A stretch of DNA of 64,000 bases from positions 186,001-250,000 of the forward strand of contig NZ_MUNY01000072.1 in NCBI RefSeq assembly GCF_002002735.1, read 5' to 3'. The DNA is from Algoriphagus sp. A40. Its GTDB lineage: Bacteria > Bacteroidota > Bacteroidia > Cytophagales > Cyclobacteriaceae. Shown here in pieces: positions 43,811-52,059 of this stretch. Each line of letters begins with the position of its first letter. Position 1 is the stretch's first letter. The position numbers were made by a program, and so were the translations under genes. The notes under the pieces are model-generated. The model had not been told where the DNA came from. It searched no databases and saw only the letters and a list, made by a program, of their open reading frames with translations.

Positions 43811-45484
43811 TCAATCCTCTTTGATTTTGAAGACTTTCCCCTCCGTTTTACTCATGATGTAGACGTTCTTTTCAGCATCAATCCCAAATTTCAAATCCAC
43901 CCGGTCATGGTTGACCAGGGCTTTCATGGAAATTTCCTTTCCTTCAAAAGTTACACCCCAGCTTTTCACAATAGGACTGGAGGATTCATTGAAATCTGCA
44001 AAAAACAGCCTTCCTGAAGGCACATCGCCAAATACAAATTTCCCTTTCAGTGGGCCTTCAGAAATGAAATAGCCACCGATGATGGCGACCGTTTCGTCAT
44101 GCTCCAACTGGATCAGCGGATAAGTCACTCCATATTTTTCGTCATCAGCAGGAAGGGGATAAAGCGCGCGAAAACTTCCAAAAGGATTGATCATAAATCT
44201 GCCCTCGCGAATTGGCCATCCATAGAATTTACCAAGTTCGATTCGGTTGATCTCTTCAATGCTGTGTTGTCCGATGTCGGTGGCATAAAGCATTCCTTGC
44301 TCATCCCAAAAAACCCGGTTTGGATTTCTGAAACCGTAGGCAATGATTTCACCAGACTTACCCGGATCTCCCGCAAAAGGATTGATTTTGGGTATTCCGT
44401 ATTTTCCGTTTTTTCCATCTTTCCCGGCAGGGTCAATTCTCAAAATGCTACCATAAATTCCAGTTCCTTGGTGGTTGGAAATTTCCACAAAGCGCTTTTC
44501 CGCAGTGCCTCCATCTCCGTACCCGATATAGAGTAACCCATAATCCGGATCACCTTTTTTGGAATGTGGGTTGAAAGTAAGTTCCTGCATGCCGTGGGCC
44601 TGGGAGGCATTGTCAATTCGCAGAATTTCACGGTCGGTGCCTTTGAAAATTTTTGCTTTTGGATCATCAGCCTTCCATTCGGTCACTATCCATTGCATAA
44701 ACACAGACAAACTATCCGTGAATCCAAAGTCAGAAGGCTTGGTTCCTCCAGGTTCGGTGTGGGCGGTGTAGAAAAGTCCGTTAGATTCAAAATCAGGGTG
44801 AAACGCAAAACTTCCCACGCCGGTAGCCCAGCCTGGCTTGCTTACCATGTCAGGGCGCTTTTCTTTAAGGTTTAGAAACAAGACAGGTTTCTGACTTTCT
44901 ATCTCGTAAAGCCCGATTCTCTGGTCGTTGATGAAAAGCCTCTGGGTGCCGGGAATGGGTTCCATCTTGGTCATTTTCGCCAAAGGAGGCACAGAGTCGG
45001 AGGCAGGCAGCTGGGTGAAAAATTCCAATTCCAAACGGATCCCAGAATCCTGGACTTTCTCAGGAATCAGATTGGAAGTGGTATCTCCAACGATCTGCAA
45101 AGGGATAGTTTGGAAGGTGTGTAAAAAGGTGATAACATCCTCGATATCTTGATCGGACAAATGGGAAAAACCAGGCATTTGGGTTTTGTATTTCTCCAAA
45201 AGTTCGAGGGCCCTTGGATCTTTAGCTTCAATGGCAAGCGCAGGGTTTTTGATAAATTGTCTGATCCAATCCGTGTCGATTGTTCTGGTGATGCCACTGA
45301 GATTTGGGCCAATTGCATCTTCGTTGAAGTTGTGACAAGTAGAGCAATGCTGCTCAAAAAGTGCTTTGCCTTTGGCAATTTGCTCGGTGGCAGTAGAAAT
45401 ATCGGTTCCAAATTCTTGCTTCTCAGGAGAACAAGAAACTAGTAACAGGCAAACTGCAAGGGAAAAAAGAAGTACGTTTTTCAT
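43811..45484 (-). CDS. Cytochrome c fused to a PQQ-dependent sugar dehydrogenase-like propeller
   Basis: This lipid-anchored protein has 557 residues (lipobox LLVSCSP). The N-terminal domain (about 25-115) is a class I cytochrome c: haem site CSTCH and axial Met in TQMPGFSHLSDQDIEDVITFL. The remainder (about 155-550) is a GSDH/sorbosone dehydrogenase propeller: GVGSFAFHPDFESNGLFYTAHTE, HGMQELTFNPHSKKGDPDYGLLYIGYGDGG, IIAYGFRNPNRVFWDEQGMLYATDIGQ and YGWPIREG. Such enzymes oxidise sugars or alcohols with PQQ; the fused cytochrome would take the electrons. No PQQ synthesis genes are in the window. The start at 45484 is chosen for its signal; the frame is open upstream. Confidence 0.92.
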   Translation of the reverse strand: MKNVLLFSLAVCLLLVSCSPEKQEFGTDISTATEQIAKGKALFEQHCSTCHNFNEDAIGPNLSGITRTIDTDWIRQFIKNPALAIEAKDPRALELLEKYKTQMPGFSHLSDQDIEDVITFLHTFQTIPLQIVGDTTSNLIPEKVQDSGIRLELEFFTQLPASDSVPPLAKMTKMEPIPGTQRLFINDQRIGLYEIESQKPVLFLNLKEKRPDMVSKPGWATGVGSFAFHPDFESNGLFYTAHTEPGGTKPSDFGFTDSLSVFMQWIVTEWKADDPKAKIFKGTDREILRIDNASQAHGMQELTFNPHSKKGDPDYGLLYIGYGDGGTAEKRFVEISNHQGTGIYGSILRIDPAGKDGKNGKYGIPKINPFAGDPGKSGEIIAYGFRNPNRVFWDEQGMLYATDIGQHSIEEINRIELGKFYGWPIREGRFMINPFGSFRALYPLPADDEKYGVTYPLIQLEHDETVAIIGGYFISEGPLKGKFVFGDVPSGRLFFADFNESSSPIVKSWGVTFEGKEISMKALVNHDRVDLKFGIDAEKNVYIMSKTEGKVFKIKED

Positions 45485-45662
45485 CTCTGCTAATTTGGGA
45501 TTTTCCTTTTGCCAGAAAAACAGACCTTCCAATTCTTTCCAGATTTTCCTCGGAATCCTTTCCACTCGACTAAGAACCTGACTCAAATGATTATTATCAT
45601 GATATTAGCTGGCGAGTCTCTAACTTTATTCCTTCGCGTTTTCAAAAAACAAAGAAATTTTC

Positions 45663-46448
45663 ATGGAACAACTTTCAGGTTTTGATTATTTAAGTCCCGG
45701 ATTGATAGGAGGGACACTTTTTGTTTTCCTTATTTTGGCTTTTGTCATTGGATTTCAATTCAGAAAATTGAGGCAGAAGAGAAATTCCTCAAACGCAAAA
45801 ATAGAACTGGGGTCTATCAGTTCCACTTTGTTGGGTTTGCTGGCACTGATCCTTGCTTTCACTTTCAGTATGGCAAATTCCCGGTTTGACGTCAGAAGAG
45901 AACTGGCCATCAGTGAGGCCAATGCCATAGGCACGGTTTTCTTGAGAACTGAGTTTTTCCCAGATTCGATTCAATCAGAGCTGAAAACCACCCTGAATAA
46001 TTATCTGGAAGAGCGGATTTCCATCTTTGAGGCGGGGACAAATGTGGAAAAAATTATTTTTCACCTAGCTAAGTCTGATTCAATAGGGAAAGCTCTCTGG
46101 AATCAGGTTACAGAATTTTCAAAATCTGATCCGAATCTGGTGAAGACCTCAGAAATAGTCCCGGCACTCAATGAAATGATTGATTTGAGTACCTCTCGGT
46201 TGGCTGCGGGGCAAGCTAACATTCCGCCTTCGATTCAGTTGTTTCTAATTATTTTATGCATCTCCTCAACTTTCCTGTTGGGCTATGAGCGAAAAGATGA
46301 ATTTGATTGGATCTTGGTTGTAGGATTTTCACTCTTGCTTTCAATTACAGTCTTTTCCATTATCGATCTGGACAGACCACGATCGGGTTTCGTGACATTG
46401 GATGAGGCAAACTCAAAGATTATTGAATTGAGGAACCTATTTGAATAA
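45663..46448 (+). CDS. DUF4239 (bestrophin-like) membrane protein
   Basis: This 261-residue inner-membrane protein fits DUF4239, the bestrophin-like domain. An N-terminal helix (about 10-32) is followed by a basic stretch and then SISSTLLGLLALILAFTFSMANSRFDVRRELAISEANAIGTVFLRTEFFP, the most conserved part. A soluble helical region (about 100-175) and two C-terminal helices follow (SIQLFLIILCISSTFLLGYERKDEFDWILVVGFSLLLSITVFSIIDLDRPRSGFV). The DLDRPxxGF ending is typical of the family. An ion-channel role is possible by analogy. It stands alone. Confidence 0.87.
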   Translation: MEQLSGFDYLSPGLIGGTLFVFLILAFVIGFQFRKLRQKRNSSNAKIELGSISSTLLGLLALILAFTFSMANSRFDVRRELAISEANAIGTVFLRTEFFPDSIQSELKTTLNNYLEERISIFEAGTNVEKIIFHLAKSDSIGKALWNQVTEFSKSDPNLVKTSEIVPALNEMIDLSTSRLAAGQANIPPSIQLFLIILCISSTFLLGYERKDEFDWILVVGFSLLLSITVFSIIDLDRPRSGFVTLDEANSKIIELRNLFE

Positions 46449-46572
46449 GTGAAATTTCTGTTTCAAATGCCTGAAAGTTTACTTCCAATATGACTTTTCT
46501 CATGAATTCAAATCACAAAATATTTCACTTTTAACCCTTTGCATTTTTGAACAATGATAACCCAAGGACATC

Positions 46573-47106
46573 ATGAAAATCATTAAGATATTTCTTTTTT
46601 TCCTGTTTGGCGGAATAGGTCATTTGGCCTTTGCTCAGGAGATTCCCACCATGCCCGACACAGCAAAAATTTCCTATAACCAGATCTCCCAAGGTTTGGA
46701 TTTGTTTATTTATCCATCCAAAGGCCAAAGCAAATCCCAACAGAAAAAAGATGAGGTGGAATGCTACTATTGGGCCACAGAACAGTCGGGCATAGACCCC
46801 CTAAACCTCCCTAAAGTGGAAGCCGCCCCAGTCCAGTCTGGACCAACAGGTGGGGGAGCAAGGGGTGCTGCCAAAGGCGCGGCGGCCGGTGCGGCGATCG
46901 GTGCTATTACTGGTGATGCCGGTGAGGGCGCCGCAGTGGGAGCAGTAGTGGGAGGGCTATCGGGCAGAAGGGCCGGGAAAGCCGGTCAAGCCCAGGCCAA
47001 CCAGCAAGCCGAAGCAAATGTCGCAGCACAGGAACAAAAAATGATGGATGATTTCAAAAAGGCTTTTTCAGTCTGTATCGAAGGCAAAGGCTATACCATC
47101 AAATAA
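46573..47106 (+). CDS. Glycine-zipper (YMGG-like) envelope protein
   Basis: This 177-residue exported protein has a signal cut near LAFAQE. A short conserved segment with a single Cys and Trp (DEVECYYWATEQSGIDPLNLP) is followed by a Gly/Ala-rich helix pair, GARGAAKGAAAGAAIGAITGDAGEGAAVGAVVGGLSGRR, which matches the glycine-zipper class. The C-terminal part is helical (QANQQAEANVAAQEQKMMDDFKKAFSVCIEGKGYTIK) with a second Cys. Such proteins sit in or at the outer membrane. It is followed, 25 bases later, by an NTF2-like lipoprotein gene. Confidence 0.85.
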   Translation: MKIIKIFLFFLFGGIGHLAFAQEIPTMPDTAKISYNQISQGLDLFIYPSKGQSKSQQKKDEVECYYWATEQSGIDPLNLPKVEAAPVQSGPTGGGARGAAKGAAAGAAIGAITGDAGEGAAVGAVVGGLSGRRAGKAGQAQANQQAEANVAAQEQKMMDDFKKAFSVCIEGKGYTIK

Positions 47107-47131
47107 TCCCAAACTACAAGAAAAGAAACCT

Positions 47132-47626
47132 ATGAAAAAGCTCGTACTACTTGCAGGATTGGGATTGATCCTTTTTTCCTGTACTCCAGCCAACGAAGAC
47201 ACAAAAGCAGAAGACCTTACGGTTGTCAAAAACTATGTAAATGCTGTAGAGTCTTTGGACTTTGATGCGATGAATGAATACTTGGACGACAGTTACCTAG
47301 GGCTAGGGCCATCCTACGGAGATTCGATTGATAAAAACCAAGCGGTAGAAAGTTGGAAATTCAACTCGGAAAAAATCTATAAGAAAATTGAACACACCAA
47401 AGCTCAGTATGCCTTTGTCACCATCCCTGAAGGAGACTCAAAAGGAAATTGGATCGCAACCTGGTCGGAGCTAAACATCACCTTTCAAAATGAGCAGACC
47501 ATCACCATCTGGGCCAACAGTAACTACCAGGTGAATGAGGGAAAAATCGTGAAAAGCTTGACATTCTACAACGAAGCCGATGCCCTCAGACAATTGGGTT
47601 ATGAATTTTGGCCTATTGAGGAGTAG
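47132..47626 (+). CDS. NTF2-like lipoprotein
   Basis: This 164-residue lipoprotein (LILFSCTP) carries the NTF2-like fold: VVKNYVNAVESLDFDAMNEYLDDSYLGLGPSYGDSIDKNQAVESW, a middle strand with GNWIATWSELNITFQN and the closing GKIVKSLTFYNEADALRQLGYEF. The start at 47132 is chosen for the signal; the frame continues upstream into the glycine-zipper gene in another phase. The closing GKIVK and the helix after it match the paralogues at 31447 and 39495. Ligand and function are unknown. Confidence 0.83.
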   Translation: MKKLVLLAGLGLILFSCTPANEDTKAEDLTVVKNYVNAVESLDFDAMNEYLDDSYLGLGPSYGDSIDKNQAVESWKFNSEKIYKKIEHTKAQYAFVTIPEGDSKGNWIATWSELNITFQNEQTITIWANSNYQVNEGKIVKSLTFYNEADALRQLGYEFWPIEE

Positions 47627-47674
47627 CCAGAAACTGACATATTTTTTAAGGAAGGAATCAGAAAAAGGGGGCAA

Positions 47675-48811
47675 TTATCTTACCCAAGAAGTTCCAAAAA
47701 CGAAATAATAAGCCCATTGTTCTGGGCCCCTTGCCACATCAATTCCCATTCTAAGTTTGAGTTTTCGGGCGATCAAATAGCGTCCACCAGCGCCTCCCGA
47801 AACTTTCCAGGAAGCATCCCCCCAAGAGTCTCCGTCCAGCACAGCTTTTCCCGCTCCTCCAAATCCGACCACACTGAATCGCGAATTGAAATCCCAACGC
47901 CATTCAGTCTCACCTAATCCTATGGTATTCCCCTGATATCTTGCGACTGGAATTCCTCTCATGCTGATATAGGGAAGCATAAAAAACGGCGCATCTCCCC
48001 AAAGATTTTGGAATTCGGCCCTAAAGCCGGAAATCACATTATGGGAAATGGGAATCCACCAATAAGCGGCTGTATTGATCGAATTGTAGGCATAATCACT
48101 GCCCAGCCATTCTGCAGAACTTGATAAAAGTGTGTTCCAGCGAAAGCCTCTGTCAGGGGTAAAGATATTGTCCCGGCTGTCGTACTCCACCAGAATTCCA
48201 GGACGGCTGATGATACTTTCCACATCTTTGGGTTCATGGAACTCAGAATTGGTCCGCCCAAGTTCTGTTTTCAAAAACAAATAATTCAGCCCAGCATACC
48301 AGTCACTTCTCCCAAATTGCTTGATCAATTGGCCTGAAATTGGAATAGTTCGGATGTTAAATTCAAATTGCTTTTCTCCCACATTTTCAACCTCCCTGTA
48401 AAACTCAAGATTGACATCTGCATAGCCTGTGAATATCCTATAATTTGATCTCCACTTTTTTATCACTCCTCCTGCCGCCGCCCCCAAGACCCAAGTTCCA
48501 TTGACAGTCATTGCACCACCGGCCCCATAGATATTGGGTTTGGCTCTGGTAATGATTTCTTTACCATCCACACTGTCCCGATAAGGCGTATTGGGATCGA
48601 CGAAAATTGCAAAAAGAGCTCCCCCAAAACCACCCAATGCCGGCTCAGTGATAAAAGATGGAATTGGAATAAAACCGTTGGCTGTCAAAACCCAATCGCT
48701 CAAATCAAACTTTTGATCCAGGGAGTCCTTGAAAGACACTTTTTGCTTTTGTGCAAATGCCATTTCGCAGGAAAGTGAAATCACAAAAAAGAGAAGTATA
48801 GCTTTTCTCAT
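47675..48811 (-). CDS. Omp85-type outer-membrane barrel without POTRA domains
   Basis: This 378-residue outer-membrane protein has a signal cut near MAFAQK. It fits the C-terminal Omp85 (BamA/TamA, surface antigen D15) barrel: VEYDSRDNIFTPDRGFRWN, SMRGIPVARYQGNTIGLGETEWRW (the conserved RGIPxxRYxG motif and the strand after it) and RYLIARKLKLRMGIDVARGPEQWAYYFVFGTSW, which is the classic last barrel segment. Only about 40 residues precede the barrel, so POTRA domains are absent; it is unlikely to be the essential BamA. It could be a secretion or lipid-handling relative. It converges with the NTF2-like gene. Confidence 0.85.
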   Translation of the reverse strand: MRKAILLFFVISLSCEMAFAQKQKVSFKDSLDQKFDLSDWVLTANGFIPIPSFITEPALGGFGGALFAIFVDPNTPYRDSVDGKEIITRAKPNIYGAGGAMTVNGTWVLGAAAGGVIKKWRSNYRIFTGYADVNLEFYREVENVGEKQFEFNIRTIPISGQLIKQFGRSDWYAGLNYLFLKTELGRTNSEFHEPKDVESIISRPGILVEYDSRDNIFTPDRGFRWNTLLSSSAEWLGSDYAYNSINTAAYWWIPISHNVISGFRAEFQNLWGDAPFFMLPYISMRGIPVARYQGNTIGLGETEWRWDFNSRFSVVGFGGAGKAVLDGDSWGDASWKVSGGAGGRYLIARKLKLRMGIDVARGPEQWAYYFVFGTSWVR

Positions 48812-48884
48812 CAGAAAAATCAGGAATTAAAAACTGATTCAATCTATAGAAGGGAATGAATCCAAGCAAATGATTTTATACAGA

Positions 48885-48923
48885 AAAAGAAAAAACCTCC
48901 GGCGTTTTCAAAACCGGAGGTTT
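48885..48923 (-). terminator. Terminator of the fad operon
   Basis: AAACCTCCGG (48893-48902) pairs with CCGGAGGTTT (48914-48923). Read on the minus strand it is followed by TTTTTTCTTTTTC. It lies 23 bases after the stop of the last operon gene (fadE). Confidence 0.88.
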
Positions 48924-48945
48924 AGGTACTCATTTTAGCTTCAGC

Positions 48946-50739
48946 TTAAAATGGGTATTTCCCTTGGGCGATCATATAGTCGGCAATTTGCCTTCTGAGC
49001 TCTTTGGTATTGACCAAATCAGCCTTAGTGAATCGTTTCAATCCCATCAGCATTACTTTTTGCTCATCGCCTTTGGTAAACGAAGCGATCGCCTCCTTGG
49101 CTGCTGCGTTGATTTTATCGACAGCTTCAGAGAGATAAACCTGGGACATGGCAATCTGATGAATGCAGGCATCCTGTCCTTTGAGACTTACCAGCTTCTC
49201 AGTTCTGAGAATGGCTGACTCAGCGGCATAGATTTCGGTCATCACATCGGCCAGGTTCATCATTACCTCCTGTTCATCTTCGATTTTGTCCTGAAGTGCC
49301 AATGCAGCTTTTCCACCTACCATCAGAAAGACTTTCTTCAGCTTTTTGAGGACTTCCTTTTCTGCAGCAAAAAGCTCGGAAGTATCGATTGTCTCAAAAG
49401 AAGGCACTGAGGTCAGCTCTGCCGAAACCGCCATTGCCGGTTCAAAGAGATTCACTTCGCCTTTCATCGCCCGCTTCAAGAGCATTCCGACCATCAGCAT
49501 CCGGTTGATCTCATTGGTTCCTTCGTAAATCCTGGAAATCCGTGCATCACGATAAGCCCGCTCCATCGGAGCTTCGGCGGAATATCCCATTCCGCCATAG
49601 ATCTGAACTCCCTGATCCACCACATAGTCCAAAACTTCGGACCCGTGGATTTTGGCAATGGCACATTCGATGGCAAAAGCTTCCACACCCTTGAGTTTGG
49701 CTTCTGAATCCATCATTCCATCCGCAATCAGGGCATTGATTCTGTCATCGATATCCTGACCAGCACGATAGCAAAGCGATTCTGAAACGTAAGTGCGAAT
49801 GGCCATTTCGGCAAGCTTGGACTTAATCGCCCCAAAAGTATTGATGCTGACACCAAATTGTTTCCGCTCCGTGGAATAGGCGATGCTACGGGAAATGACT
49901 GTTCTCACTCCGCCCAAAACGCCCGCACCCAGCTTAATTCTGCCGATATTCAGGATATTTACGGCGATCTTAAACCCGTTTTGGCGTTCGGAAAGCATGT
50001 TTTCCACCGGAACAGGGCAATCATTGAAAAACACCTGGCGGGTGGATGAACCTTTGATTCCCATCTTTTTTTCTTCCTCATTCATCGTGATGCCGCCGAA
50101 GGTTTTTTCCACGATGAATGCGGTCAGGTTTTTATCCTCTTCAATCTTGGCGAAAACGATAAAAAGATCTGCAAACCCAGCATTGGAAATCCACATTTTC
50201 TGGCCGGTGATGAGGTAGTGTTTTCCATCGGCTGAAAGCGTGGCTTTGGTTTTTCCGCTATTCGCATCCGATCCCGCGTCTGGTTCGGTGAGGCAGTAGC
50301 AGGCAGCCCATTCTCCGGTGGCCAATTTGGGAAGGTACTTTTGCTTTTGCTCTTCGGTCCCGTAATACAAAATCGGTAATGTCCCGATCCCTGTGTGGGC
50401 ACCGTAGGTGGTGGAAAAAGATCCTGCAGCACCGATGATATCGGCGATAAGCATCGAAGTGTTAAAGCTCATACCCAACCCTCCGTATTCCTCTGGAACT
50501 GATACTCCCAACAAACCAAGTTCTCCTGCCTTTTTGAAGATAGAAGGAACAAGATCCGGGTTTTTCATGCTGTCTATGGCCTCGACATTTGGGGTGATCT
50601 CTGTGTCGATAAAGTCCTGACAGGCCTGGGCCATCATTTTTTGCTCTTCGCTGAATTCCTCAGGTATAAAAATATCCTGCGCCAGAGTCTCCCGGATTAG
50701 GAATTCACCTCCTTGGATTGCTTTAGTAAGTGTTGCCAT
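48946..50739 (-). CDS. fadE: Acyl-CoA dehydrogenase, FadE type
   Basis: This FAD-dependent enzyme of 597 residues makes the first double bond in beta-oxidation. ACAD signatures: LTEPDAGSDANSGKTKA, WISNAGFADLFIVFAK, the substrate-site region RKQFGVSINTFGAIKSKLAEM and the catalytic glutamate in RIYEGTNEINRM (about residue 420). A C-terminal extension (about 440-597) is helical, as in the long Bacillus FadE (594 residues). The order fadN-fadA-fadE on one strand matches the Bacillus fadNAE operon. A 106-bp gap with an inverted repeat separates it from fadA. The last gene before the terminator. Confidence 0.94.
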   Translation of the reverse strand: MATLTKAIQGGEFLIRETLAQDIFIPEEFSEEQKMMAQACQDFIDTEITPNVEAIDSMKNPDLVPSIFKKAGELGLLGVSVPEEYGGLGMSFNTSMLIADIIGAAGSFSTTYGAHTGIGTLPILYYGTEEQKQKYLPKLATGEWAACYCLTEPDAGSDANSGKTKATLSADGKHYLITGQKMWISNAGFADLFIVFAKIEEDKNLTAFIVEKTFGGITMNEEEKKMGIKGSSTRQVFFNDCPVPVENMLSERQNGFKIAVNILNIGRIKLGAGVLGGVRTVISRSIAYSTERKQFGVSINTFGAIKSKLAEMAIRTYVSESLCYRAGQDIDDRINALIADGMMDSEAKLKGVEAFAIECAIAKIHGSEVLDYVVDQGVQIYGGMGYSAEAPMERAYRDARISRIYEGTNEINRMLMVGMLLKRAMKGEVNLFEPAMAVSAELTSVPSFETIDTSELFAAEKEVLKKLKKVFLMVGGKAALALQDKIEDEQEVMMNLADVMTEIYAAESAILRTEKLVSLKGQDACIHQIAMSQVYLSEAVDKINAAAKEAIASFTKGDEQKVMLMGLKRFTKADLVNTKELRRQIADYMIAQGKYPF

Positions 50740-50776
50740 TATTTCTATGTTATTTAGTTTTCTTCATTATTCTTTA

Positions 50777-50832
50777 TTCGACCTTCGTCATTCGATATTT
50801 TTAATAATGAATATTGAATGATGAACTTCGAA
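50777..50832. repeat. Imperfect inverted repeat in the fadA-fadE gap
   Basis: Two 23-nt arms (50777-50799 and 50810-50832) are reverse complements at 19 of 23 positions with a 10-nt spacer. The text (TTCGTCATTCGATATT; TGAATGATGAACTTCG) looks like a REP-type intergenic palindrome rather than a terminator, as there is no GC-rich core or T-run. Confidence 0.6.
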
Positions 50833-50845
50833 CACAGAAGTAGTA

Positions 50846-52021
50846 TTATTTCAACAACTCATACACCCCGGCCACTCCCTGTCCCCCGCCTACACAGGCA
50901 GTGACCAGACCATACTTTTTGTTTTGCCGGCGAAGTTCATTGAGTATTTGTACCGAAAGTTTTCCTCCAGTACATCCGAGTGGATGGCCCAACGCGACGG
51001 CTCCTCCGTTGACATTTACGATTTCTGGATTCATGTCCAGGGATTTCATCACTGCTAAACCTTGGGCTGCAAAAGCCTCATTCAGCTCGACCAAATCGAT
51101 GTCTCCCAGTGTCAGGCCGGCTTGCTTCAAAGCTTTTGGCACAGCCTCTCTCGGACCGATTCCCATGATTCGAGGATCCACACCAGCAACGGAATAGGAC
51201 ATCAATCTTGCTATGGGATCCAGATTGAGTGATTTCATCAGGCGCTCGGACATCACTACCACAAAAGCAGCTCCGTCTGAGGTTTGAGATGAATTTCCAG
51301 CAGTAACCTGGCCTCCGTTTTTGAATGCGGGTTTTAATGCAGCCAACACTTCCAACGTAGTTCCTTCTCTTGGGCCTTCATCCGTATCGACAGTGAATTT
51401 TCGAGTCTTCTTTTTACCTTTTTCGTCCAGATAGGTTTCTTCCACTTCTACAGGGACGATTTCGTCTTTAAACTTTCCTGCTTTGATGGCTGCAATTGCC
51501 TTTTCGTGCGACCTGACCGAAAATGCATCGGCATCTTCCCTGGTAATGCTGTATTCTTTTGCCAATTCCTCAGCGGTCAAACCCATACTGATGTAGTAGG
51601 AGGGGTGCTGAGTAGCAATTTTATAATTGAGTGCTGTCTTATAGCCCATCATGGGTACCAAAGACATGGATTCTGTGCCTCCTGCAATGATGCAATCGGC
51701 CATTCCGGCTTTGATTTTTCCAACTGCCAAAGCAATTGCCTCCAATCCGGAACCGCAGTAGCGGTTGATGATGAATCCGGGATTGTCGATTCCCAAGGCC
51801 AAAAGAGAGATCATCCGACCCATCTGCATTCCTTGCTCCGCCTCAGGAACGGCATTTCCCACGATGAGGTCATCCACCATTTTGGTTTCCAGGCCCGGGG
51901 TATTTGCCACCAGATGCTTAATCACATCCGCGGCGAGGTCATCTGGTCGATAGAACCTAAAGCCTCCCTTTTTTGATTTCCCTACTGCTGATCTATATCC
52001 GTTGATTATGTATGCTTCCAT
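50846..52021 (-). CDS. fadA: Acetyl-CoA C-acyltransferase (3-ketoacyl-CoA thiolase)
   Basis: This 391-residue thiolase cleaves 3-ketoacyl-CoA, the last step of beta-oxidation. The nucleophile is Cys89 in NRYCGSGLEAIALA. The C-terminal signatures are NVNGGAVALGHPLGCTGGKL (catalytic His) and VTACVGGGQGVAGV (second Cys). It has the same length as Bacillus FadA. In the operon it follows fadN but is separated from it by a four-helix-bundle gene and repeats, about 470 bp in all, where adjacent genes would be expected. Confidence 0.95.
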   Translation of the reverse strand: MEAYIINGYRSAVGKSKKGGFRFYRPDDLAADVIKHLVANTPGLETKMVDDLIVGNAVPEAEQGMQMGRMISLLALGIDNPGFIINRYCGSGLEAIALAVGKIKAGMADCIIAGGTESMSLVPMMGYKTALNYKIATQHPSYYISMGLTAEELAKEYSITREDADAFSVRSHEKAIAAIKAGKFKDEIVPVEVEETYLDEKGKKKTRKFTVDTDEGPREGTTLEVLAALKPAFKNGGQVTAGNSSQTSDGAAFVVVMSERLMKSLNLDPIARLMSYSVAGVDPRIMGIGPREAVPKALKQAGLTLGDIDLVELNEAFAAQGLAVMKSLDMNPEIVNVNGGAVALGHPLGCTGGKLSVQILNELRRQNKKYGLVTACVGGGQGVAGVYELLK

Positions 52022-52059
52022 TTGATGTTAGTTATTGGAAATTGGATTATTGGGTTAGA

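Noticed and set aside
47048..47131. Upstream extension of the NTF2-like gene at 47132 overlapping the glycine-zipper gene
   Set aside because: The lipoprotein signal begins at 47132, and the overlap would lie in another phase of a clear gene.
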